From NCBI GenBank assembly GCA_005223375.1, contig RXOD01006186.1:1-11017 (forward strand): 11,017 bases of DNA. Direction: 5' to 3'. The stretch comes from Amoebophrya sp. AT5.2 (lineage: Eukaryota > Sar > Dinophyceae > Syndiniales > Amoebophryaceae). Below, one piece after another: positions 1-7,356 of the stretch. A program made the position numbers and the translations under genes. The notes under the pieces are model-generated. The model worked only from the letters and a program-made list of their open reading frames with translations, made no database searches and was not told the DNA's origin. How positions within the stretch are numbered: the first letter of the stretch is position 1; each line of letters starts with the position of its first letter.

Positions 1-1
1 C

Positions 2-3000
2 CGCCCCTCCGACTTCGGCAGCGGCACCGCCCCTCACGAAGACGACGCGCGGAGCGTCGCTCCGTCGGAGGCTGACAGTCGAGTAGGCGGCACCTCCAAG
101 TCGAAGGCCCTTTTCGCGAAGATGGGCAAGCTGATGCGCGGTGGCAAAGGTAAGAACAAAGAGCAGTCCATCGACGAACAAGACGCCACACCGGTCTCGG
201 AGTCGAGGAGTTGGCTCCAGCGGTCGGGCGGAGCGAGAGCGGGCTCGTCCAAGGAGAGCAACGCGTCGTCACTGCGGAACAGTCCGGCACTAGCCGACGT
301 CGCACTTGTTGAAGAAAAAGCAAATGAACCGACGCACGAACATCAGCCATTCACGTCCTCTGTTCTGGTAGAGGACGACGAGTTTCAGGAACCGGTTGCA
401 CCGCCAAACATCAACCTTTCGCTTCCTCCTGCGCCCGCCAGCAAAACGTCGGCGGGATCGTCTGCTGCGAACACCTCGAAGAAAATGAAGGCAACGGCGA
501 ACAAGCTCTTCGACCAAATGAAGACCAGCACATCGACCTTCGCGTCGAATTTGGGCAAGAAAATGACTTCGAAAGACAGAGCCGAGAGTGTCGCGTCAAC
601 GTCGTCGGTAAAGAACAGCCCCGGACTGAATGTGCTGGAACTGGAAGGTGAAGGAGATGAAAAAAATACTAAAACCAGTTCCGTACTTGCGGCCGATGCC
701 GAACGAGAGCCAGACAAACCCGACTCTGCCTTCGACGAAATCGATTTGAAGACCTCGAGTAAGGGATACGCTGACACGCCGGGCGGAGCTTCAAACGCAA
801 CTACCACACTGCCGAATCTGATGCAGACACAGCAGTCCGAAAAATCTTCGCAACACGCAGAGGACGCAACGCCAACGGTGGTCGAGAGGAACGATAGGGA
901 GCAGGAGAGCACGAGCAAGTCGCCGTCGAAAAAGAAACTCAAATTTTTCGACCAGATGTTCAAAAAGGGCAGCCGTTCGGGCTCATCAGCCGCAAAGGAG
1001 AAAGACAAAGTAGTGGATGCTGTGCAGAGCACGAACGCAGAAGAACCGGAACGAAATCAGGAGCACGGCGCACCATCAGGAGAAGGAGTCCCTCCAGACC
1101 CTCCAGTGGGGCTGGGGACACAAGCACTTCAAGAACACCCGCCCGGCGCTTCCCTTCAGGTGGCGTCTGCTTCCCTTCAGGTGGATCCGATTCCGGTTGA
1201 TCTGGATACCAGCGGCCACGCCCCATCTGCACTAGTACCTGACGCAGACTCAGAGGCGTCACCATCGATTTCTGTCGGACTCGTTACGCAGGAGGAGCGG
1301 GCGTCCTCGAGCTCGCCAGACCCGGAGGCCAAAAAGAAAAAGGGCTTCACCAAATCTGCCGTCGGGTTCTTGAAAAAGACTGTGGGAGGAGGTAAGAGTA
1401 GCACAACGTCTGGCGGCGCCGGTGAGAGGACGAGCGCGGGGCCGAGTAGCTCCTCGAAGATGAGCAAGAAGAGCAAAAAGAAGAACAAGTTCGACAAGGC
1501 CGCCGAGGATTCGTCATGCTCGCCAACCTCCACCGCCTTGCGCGAAGGAAACCACACAAACGTCGCGCCCGCGAGTCCAATTGAGGAAATGTTCTTTCAG
1601 AGCCTCTTGACGTCTCAACACAGTGGTGAGAAGGCCCACTACCACGTGGAGCCGCGACCGTCCGTGTGCAGCCCGGAACAAGGTGCAATGGGAGCCTCTT
1701 CGACTTCATCGTGTTCGTCAGCCTCTGTGTCGTCCTCTTCGCCCGCAGCCACAGAATCTTCGCCGCCGCCAGAGGATTGCGCTGCCGTGCGCGCAAATCG
1801 GAGCGCGAGCAGCGGCGCGTGCGGTTCCCGCGGTGTCGCGCGTGGTGGTATCGGGGTGATGTTCGGTTCCCTCGAGCCTGTGGTTCCGCAGACGCTGAAT
1901 AAGGCGGGCTTCGCCTCCGGCGGGGCGGCCGACGAGGGGACGTCGACTCGCGACTCAACGACCCTAGTGGCGGCCACGACGGGTTCTTTCGGTAGTTTCG
2001 CCGGGCGGTCATCGGTAGGCGGGTCGTCGTCCAGCAGCTCCATGAGTATGAATTCGTTCAAGAGCAGCACCGCGCTCCAACCCGGCGGAAGCAAGAACCC
2101 GTTCGACAACTGGCAAACCTTTGAGCAGACGACCTCCACTTCCGACAGAGCTGGAGGTGGCTCCTCTTATCAACAAGCGTCGAACTACATCACGCGCAAC
2201 CAAAACATCGGGATCAGCGACGCAGCCACCTTTGCGCCCGAAACGAGCTTTAAGCCGCACGGCAGCAGCGGAGTCAAGTTCCCGCACGGGGCGACCGCTG
2301 TAGCAGGAGCATGTCCGCCACCTCCTGGATCATTATCTGGGGGCATTAATATAGCGCCAAGCCCCGGCGCACTGTCTGCAGCTGGTGCCTCGTCCCCATA
2401 CGCGGGCGCCCCGCCGCCCTTGGGGGGTGGCGCGACGCCAACCCCACCTTCGCCCGGAACGACGTTTCTGGCACACAGCGAGATCACTGCGGAGCTCCTG
2501 GCGCCGCGCGGGCCGCGACCCATGCACCACGTGCTCGAGATGAACAAGTACAGGGCAATTGCCGCTGGAGGCCGGACGAGCACAAACGCCCTCTCCTCAG
2601 CGAATAGTCCCGGCGGCGCGCCGGGCTCTAATTCATTTCTCGGGAGGCCTTTGGCGGGAGGAGTAGGAGGAGGTGCGAGTCCACTTACACCTAGCGCGGA
2701 ACAAATGGCAGGTCCACTGCTGAGCGCAAGTTCGAGCGGCGGTTCTTTGCTGCAGCCGTCACTGTCGCAGACGTCCCTGGGAGCAGCGCTGCAGCCCTCG
2801 AACTCGCAATCGCAATTGCTTGCGCTTGGAGCGTCGGATAGGCAACTTCGAGTGTCGACGAGTTCATCACTGCTGGGACCTGGAGGTGGGGCGGCGGGAG
2901 AGTACAGCGGCGGCTTGAACACGAGCCGGGATCAGACACAGCTGTTGACCCCCTCCTCGCTGTTCAATATCACGCCGGGTGTCACGCCGCGCTGCCACAG

Positions 3001-3378
3001 CTCGCTTGTCACGCCCAGATACGTACTGCTTTGCTTTTCTACTTCCTTGTTCAACCTCAACTTGCATACTTCTCTCTATGTCAATGAATCAATGATGTCA
3101 ACATTCAAGCGAACAAGGGAATTTGCGCCAATCGAGGCTTTGCTTCTTCTCGTGTTGCTCCTTCCGAGTCAGTCGCTCTGAACCAACTGGAAAGCCTCAG
3201 CTTCTGCCTTCGTTCCTCACAGGTAACCCCGCGTTACAGACCGGGCCTGGCTTCGAAGACCAAGCGAAGTCAGTTCCTGAGCTACGCTAGTCACTCGCTA
3301 GACTTGTCTCCCGAGCGAGAGGGTGAGGACGCGGAGGCCTCCCACGGACATCTGTCGCCGATTGATGACCGGGATTGA
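2..3378 (+). CDS. Large low-complexity Ser/Gly/Pro-rich orphan protein, 5'-partial, two exons (2-3022, 3223-3378)
   Basis: I do not recognise the family. The reading frame is already open at base 2, so the gene starts left of the window; the ATG at 122 is only the first internal Met. Exon 2-3022 joined in phase 0 to 3223-3378 gives about 1058 residues, ending at TGA 3376-3378. Numbering residues from base 2, residues 33-470 carry four lysine-rich amphipathic modules with paired aromatic/aliphatic residues: KALFAKMGKLM (about 36), NKLFDQMK (about 167), KLKFFDQMFKK (about 312) and KGFTKSAVGFLKK (about 447). Acidic, Ser/Pro-rich linkers separate them. The rest is Ser-, Gly-, Ala- and Pro-rich and probably disordered, with one NPFDNW motif near residue 699 and a TP-rich C-terminus. 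No signal peptide or enzyme motif is seen. By inference it may be a scaffold or membrane-peripheral protein, the basic helices being possible lipid-binding segments; this is unproven. Without splicing the frame would run through intron-like sequence to TGA 3179-3181. Confidence 0.75.
1148..1184 (+). repeat. Short in-frame tandem duplication (16-bp copies, 21-nt period)
   Basis: GCTTCCCTTCAGGTGG occurs at 1148-1163 and again at 1169-1184. The 21-nt period equals seven codons, so the protein reads ASLQVAS-ASLQVDP. Both copies are identical over 16 bases, so the duplication is recent, or conserved, compared with the degenerate repeats elsewhere in this gene. Confidence 0.8.
3023..3222 (+). other. 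Spliceosomal intron in the large orphan gene (200 nt, phase 0)
   Basis: The donor is GTACTG directly after a Tyr codon at 3020-3022. The acceptor is a strong pyrimidine-rich CTTCTGCCTTCGTTCCTCACAG ending at 3222. The interval translates into a hydrophobic, T-rich stretch unlike the rest of the protein and reaches a stop at 3179. Splicing instead joins VTPRY to VTPRY-RPG, continuing a VTPR[CY] repeat whose first copy lies about 10 residues upstream. That continuity is the main reason for choosing these boundaries. An alternative acceptor, CCTCAG at 3200, is less pyrimidine-rich and does not continue the repeat. Confidence 0.7.
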
Positions 3379-3802
3379 GATGACTCAGCCGGTCGGGGAC
3401 GCCGCGACGAGGGCGCGGGCGCCTATCCCCTAAGAACCCCATTTACCTTCTTCATCAAAAGAAGGCGCGTCATCGGAGAGCAACACGAGAACGAAGCTGC
3501 AGTGCGCGAGGGCGCATTGCCATTGAGAGACGAGACCGAAACGCGTGTTCATCCTGGCCACGGTTCTTCAGCGAGAGGCGATCCGGACGATCACTTTCAC
3601 CGTTCTCTCGTGCTCGTCACTGTCACATTGTTACCCTTGATTTACAGTAGTAGAATCTTGGCAGCTAACATAAGGCTTCCGACTGCAATGGAACGTCAGA
3701 GATCTTCCAACGGCCGCGCTCCTGAATCGCTGTGCAAGGAGCAAAAGAAAAACGCAAAATAGCATCGGTTTCGGTTTCAGATCAAGGCTCAATCTCAAAG
3801 GC

Positions 3803-3808
3803 AATAAA
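3803..3808 (+). terminator. Possible polyadenylation signal AATAAA for the orphan gene
   Basis: A canonical hexamer lies about 425 nt after the TGA at 3376-3378, at the point where base composition turns A+T-rich. It sits in the loop of a weak AAGGCAA/TTGCCTT inverted repeat. Only the motif supports it; many protists do not depend on this hexamer. Confidence 0.25.
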
Positions 3809-3914
3809 CATGAATCTTTGCCTTCATATTCATCGTTTAGCACGATCTCTTAGCCCCTCTGCAGGTATTTGATCCAAAAAAATCGTATCGGTTTTCACTT
3901 TGCGACTTTTTCAT

Positions 3915-3937
3915 TGAACATGATCTGATCATGTTCA
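3915..3937. repeat. Near-perfect 23-bp palindrome (11-bp arms, 1-nt centre)
   Basis: TGAACATGATC at 3915-3925 is followed by a single T at 3926 and its exact reverse complement GATCATGTTCA at 3927-3937. It lies about 260 nt upstream of the monooxygenase ATG and about 540 nt after the previous stop. The one-base centre is too small for a good RNA hairpin loop. A dyad-symmetric protein-binding site is therefore a more natural reading than a terminator. Confidence 0.75.
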
Positions 3938-3987
3938 TTTTCAACATCCGCCTACTATACATAGCTTGACAGGGCTCACAGTTACAC

Positions 3988-3999
3988 GTACTCGAGTAC
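3988..3999. repeat. 12-bp perfect palindrome GTACTCGAGTAC
   Basis: This is a fully self-complementary dodecamer 50 nt downstream of the 23-bp palindrome and about 200 nt upstream of the monooxygenase ATG. It could be a dimeric transcription-factor site; a chance occurrence is also possible. Confidence 0.4.
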
Positions 4000-4195
4000 T
4001 ACACTTCTTTTAATCCAGTCTATCTCGTCTGTGACAAACTTTGAAAAGCAGGAGCTGGCTGCTCTTTATACTCGCCTATGAAAGAAGATTATACATCATC
4101 ACGAACACAACATACGAGCATTCCATCTCCTAACTACAAGTACATCGGCCGCAACAGATACCAAGAATTATTCGTTTGATTTTCTCCATCCCAAA

Positions 4196-6163
4196 ATGCC
4201 GAGCAACAGAAGTACGAACTGTGTTGACGGCAAGTTGCCCCTTGCGCTGGTCGTCGGTGCTGGCCCCGTTGGCATGACGCTCGCGATCGGCTTAGCCAAG
4301 CGTGGGTATGACGTCTGCCTTGTGGAGCGCTCGAGGAAGGCGCTGCACTTCGATGCGACGGACTGGTCCAAGAGTTACAGCTACAGGATCGACATTCGTG
4401 GCCAAACGGTCTTGCACGAGATTGGCTTGCTGGAGAGCATGAAGAGCGCCGCTGTTTCGTTTCCGGGAATGAAGATGGTCACCATCGATTGCTCGAAGGT
4501 CTCGCGGTCGTCCCTGGAACGACAAGCAGCAGCAGGAGCGGCGAAACAAGTAGAAATAGCCCCAGATGAAGATCCTGGGGGTGTGGGTTTCCGGGACGCG
4601 CCTATTCTCGGTGACGGGATGGGGTACTGGATCACGCGTCCTCTCCTGTGCAAGCTGCTGTACGAGGAAGGGGTGCAGCCCCTGATCGACGCTGGGAAGA
4701 TCCAGGTGGTCGTCACGCATGGCGAAGACTGGCGCAAGGCGAACGCGGTCCGTGAGATCCTCAACGAGCACGAATCGGGGACGTACGTGCTTTTCGGCTG
4801 CGACGGGGTTCACTCCGTCGTTCGCGACGAGGTGATGAGGTGTTCGCCCCTGTTTGATCATTGTCCTTCGGAGGCCGTGGAGGAGGAGGTGGACAAAAAC
4901 ACTGGGTCGGATCATGTTGCGCGCAAGTCGAGTCCTCCTCCAGCAACATCGTCCCGGCCGGAGCTCAGGACGATTCCGTGCCCGTCGACGGGGCTCCGGA
5001 TGAAAATTGTGCCCATCGATTGCGAGAAGGGGCTAAGAGAGTACTTGCAGCCTGGTGGTGCTGGTGTCTCGACAAGTTCAAGTACAAGCGACGAAAGCTC
5101 TACAACTTTTCCGGAACGGTACAAGCCCATGTGGATGTTCACCGGCACGAATCGCCGCACGCTGGTGGCCCTGCCATCGCCTAGCCCCTCAGCGCGCCCC
5201 TTCGTGAGCAACAACGACCCCGTTCTCAACGGCGCAAAAACAGTCGACGAGTTTTACGCGTACCTCGAAACGAACTTCCCGGTGTGCGAGAAATGTCTGG
5301 GCGGCGCGCCCTGTTGCGACCAAGGTCGTGCGCAAGCGGCGGAGGCGGATTCTACGAACAACAAGGAAGGCCGAAGCTCCTTCTGGCGCGCCTGCGTCGC
5401 CGAATCTGCGGCGAAGGAGTTCGTCGAAAGCAAGGGGACGGTTTTCCCTCCGGTCCAGTACGCGTCGGTCGCTGCGATGACTATTCCACTTCTGGACGAC
5501 ACAACTTGCTTCTCGGCTTGTCCCGCAGATTCGTCCAGTACATCAGGCAAAGGCGCCAGCTCAGGTCATCTGCCCGCAACCACATCTGCGTTGCTCGGCG
5601 CGTGCCTGCTCGGGGACAGCCTGCACGCCTTCCCACCGGACCTCGGACAAGGGGTGAATTGTGGCCTGAAGGACGTCGGCCACCTCCTCGACTCGCTGGA
5701 CGAACAAGTAGGCACGGCCCATGAACATGATATTGATAGTTGTACGCAGGTGGCACAGGCAGCGCTGGAAAAATACAACAAGGTCGCAACGAAGGAGGCG
5801 CGCGCGATGTGCGAGCTGCTGGCGCACTACGGTGTGCCGTACCAGTACCTGCAGCCCATGAGTTTCGCACAGGTATCCAGTTGGGTGGCGATCGGCTTCC
5901 GGATGCTGCTGTGGTACGTGGGGCTGCGGAGATACCCGATCGGACCCTTCATGCTGTTCTCCGAGATCGACCAAGAGTTCGCGGAGGAGCAGAAGGGCGA
6001 CGCTTCATCGAAACCTGTGACCTCCGGCGGGTTTTTGGATGCGTGGCCGACAATAGAGATGAATGAAAAACCAACAGCGCCATCCACTTCGCGTCCACGC
6101 AGTTCATCTCTACCGGGATACTACAGCTACGCGGAAATAGTAGAGCAGCAAAAATGGCTCTGA
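4196..6163 (+). CDS. FAD-dependent monooxygenase, PHBH/UbiH/kynurenine-3-monooxygenase-like fold
   Basis: Intronless, 655 residues. The ATG sits in AAAATGCC with A at -3 and is the first Met of the open frame. Members use FAD, NAD(P)H and O2 to hydroxylate aromatic or isoprenoid-like substrates. Visible motifs: the Rossmann dinucleotide loop G21-A-G23-P-V-G26 with the ribose-binding acid E44; the DG motif C202-D203-G204 followed by VHSVVR; and the second FAD motif G473-D474-SLHAFPPDLGQG-V-N488. A segment near residues 55-70 (SYSYRIDIRGQ) and the stretch MWMFTGTNRRTLVALP resemble kynurenine 3-monooxygenase, but the match is not strong enough to name the substrate. A hydrophobic stretch at about 561-592 could be a membrane contact, as in the C-terminus of that enzyme. 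Odd points: DG and GD motifs are about 270 residues apart, roughly twice the usual spacing, because of Ser/Pro/Thr-rich insertions (about 222-262, 287-305, 440-462) and a Cys cluster (C364, C367, C373, C374). No targeting peptide is obvious. Confidence 0.9.
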   Translation: MPSNRSTNCVDGKLPLALVVGAGPVGMTLAIGLAKRGYDVCLVERSRKALHFDATDWSKSYSYRIDIRGQTVLHEIGLLESMKSAAVSFPGMKMVTIDCSKVSRSSLERQAAAGAAKQVEIAPDEDPGGVGFRDAPILGDGMGYWITRPLLCKLLYEEGVQPLIDAGKIQVVVTHGEDWRKANAVREILNEHESGTYVLFGCDGVHSVVRDEVMRCSPLFDHCPSEAVEEEVDKNTGSDHVARKSSPPPATSSRPELRTIPCPSTGLRMKIVPIDCEKGLREYLQPGGAGVSTSSSTSDESSTTFPERYKPMWMFTGTNRRTLVALPSPSPSARPFVSNNDPVLNGAKTVDEFYAYLETNFPVCEKCLGGAPCCDQGRAQAAEADSTNNKEGRSSFWRACVAESAAKEFVESKGTVFPPVQYASVAAMTIPLLDDTTCFSACPADSSSTSGKGASSGHLPATTSALLGACLLGDSLHAFPPDLGQGVNCGLKDVGHLLDSLDEQVGTAHEHDIDSCTQVAQAALEKYNKVATKEARAMCELLAHYGVPYQYLQPMSFAQVSSWVAIGFRMLLWYVGLRRYPIGPFMLFSEIDQEFAEEQKGDASSKPVTSGGFLDAWPTIEMNEKPTAPSTSRPRSSSLPGYYSYAEIVEQQKWL

Positions 6164-6515
6164 ATCTGAATCTGAAGAAGAAGAACAGAGTAGAAAGACT
6201 CCAAGTATGTCCAGCATGCAATTGATTCATTTCTGCCCTTGCTTAGCTCTACCGATGTTTCTTTAGGATCATCATACATGATTACGCAGCAGCTTCATGT
6301 TAGGATAGGAAGCGGCGCCGCCTAGTACATCTACTTCTACATTTGTTTGCTTAATTAGTATCGCGAAGGGAAGTTCAGGTTGGTGTTTGAGCCTGTGCCT
6401 GCAGCTATGTATGCTTTTCGACTTTTTCTCAGAGATGGAAATGAGTTTTGCCGTGACGAATTCCGCCTGCTGCAGCTGGCTCAGTTTTCACACCGTGTGG
6501 AAAATTCGCTGAACA

Positions 6516-6521
6516 AATAAA
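6516..6521 (+). terminator. Possible polyadenylation signal AATAAA for the monooxygenase gene
   Basis: The hexamer lies about 350 nt downstream of the monooxygenase TGA, in an A+T-rich context (GAACAAATAAAAC). A second copy at 6740-6745 is an alternative. Motif evidence only. Confidence 0.25.
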
Positions 6522-6764
6522 ACTTCCTTCGAAAGACGAGTACCAGCCTAGGAACAGAAACAGGTGTTTTGAGGAGCGCAACGAATTTTATCACAAATGC
6601 CCTTTTTTTATTGTTTGATCATGCCACTGGCTTGGATCATAATCCAAAGGTGACGTCGCCAACTCAACTGTTCGTGTGATCGGATGGGGTTCAGTCGTTG
6701 CTTCTGGATGGTCGTGGTTCTCCCTGGTCCTTCTGTTAAAATAAACCTAAATAGCCAACGTCGA

Positions 6765-6835
6765 GTGGAATGATGAAAGCGCGTGCGAGTCGTGGAATGA
6801 TGAAATAATGCAAATGATGAAAGCTCGTGCGTGGT
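6765..6835 (+). repeat. Imperfect tandem repeat of an AATGATGAAA(GC) unit
   Basis: Three copies of AATGATGAAA occur, near 6769, 6796 and 6813. The first and third are followed by GC(G/T)CGTGCG, while the middle copy is cut short (AATGATGAAATAATG). The first and second copies are preceded by GTGG, as in GAGTGGAATGATG and CGTGGAATGATG. The unit length is about 20-30 nt. It lies in non-coding DNA between two same-strand genes. Confidence 0.65.
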
Positions 6836-7356
6836 TCTGTTTTATGAATATGAATTATGACTCCGCTATAATACTACAGGTTTCGCCTCCGTGCAAAAAA
6901 AAAAATGCTGGATGCCGATCGTCATTTGGTCGTGATTAAGCTTACATACACGATGATCGCAGCCGAGGCTATTTGGGTTTGTAGAAACAAGAACGAAGAG
7001 TCACAAAGGAAGGCACTCATAATATCGAGCGCAATAATTGAACCGCGCCCGCCACAACTTCTCAGTCGCAAACTCAAACAGGAAGGCTGAAGATGTGGAT
7101 GCTTGCACTAACAACTTCTAGGTGACAGCTGTTGAGCTTCAGCTTTTATTTTCACTTCTGCTCCTTCTCCATCTCCGGACATACTTATTATGATAATCGC
7201 GCTTCCTCCACACACAGAAACTACAACTGCAGCGGCAATTGCAATTCCACTTTAAACATTGAAGAAGGCCATCATAACAACGAAGCACAAGAACTCTCTG
7301 AGTCTCTCTTCTGCTGGACGTTGATACTGAGGAGCTCGCTTGACGTTTACACCATC

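Larger units (their letters stand above)
3379..4195. other. Intergenic region between the orphan gene and the monooxygenase
   Basis: No independent gene is supported here. The first 250 bases are GC-rich, and the orphan gene's frame stays open after its TGA until 3762 (see findings). From about 3770 the sequence becomes A+T-rich and non-coding in character. It holds an AATAAA at 3803-3808, a 7-bp inverted repeat AAGGCAA/TTGCCTT around it, a 23-bp palindrome at 3915-3937 and a 12-bp palindrome at 3988-3999. The 5' untranslated region and promoter of the monooxygenase must lie in its right part, but I see no convincing TATA box. Confidence 0.6.
6164..7356. other. Intergenic region and probable 5' UTR of the SAP-like/Cys-His protein gene
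   Basis: No gene is supported. Right after the monooxygenase stop there is a short TGAATC hexamer repeat running into a GAA tract (6161-6185). AATAAA hexamers lie at 6516-6521 and 6740-6745. An imperfect tandem repeat occupies 6765-6835 and an A11 run 6895-6905. A 61-codon ATG frame at 6905-7090 lacks any recognisable motif, and the frame upstream of 7357 has no ATG, so both are taken as chance. Confidence 0.55.

Noticed and set aside
385..1032. Minus-strand 215-codon frame, and similar minus-strand frames up to 245 codons, under the orphan gene.
   Set aside because: These are mirror frames of Ser/Lys/Gly-rich codons in a GC-rich gene. The + strand frame is continuous for 3 kb and has repeats at the protein level.
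3023..3181. Reading the orphan gene straight through to TGA 3179-3181 as one exon.
   Set aside because: The final 50-odd residues change abruptly in composition. They are bounded by a GT donor and a strong polypyrimidine-AG acceptor, and splicing restores a VTPRY repeat.
6765..6900. C/D-box snoRNA array suggested by repeated ATGATGA boxes.
   Set aside because: No CTGA box D is found at a suitable distance after any copy, and no terminal stem is visible.
6905..7090. 61-codon ATG frame after the A11 run.
   Set aside because: It is short, has no recognisable motif, and lies in A+T-rich DNA with no coding bias. It is most likely an upstream chance frame.
7126..7356. Possible N-terminal extension of the Cys/His protein upstream of 7357.
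   Set aside because: The stretch is open but contains no ATG. Its translation is Ser/Phe/Tyr/Asn-rich, like an untranslated region, and 7357 has an excellent start context.
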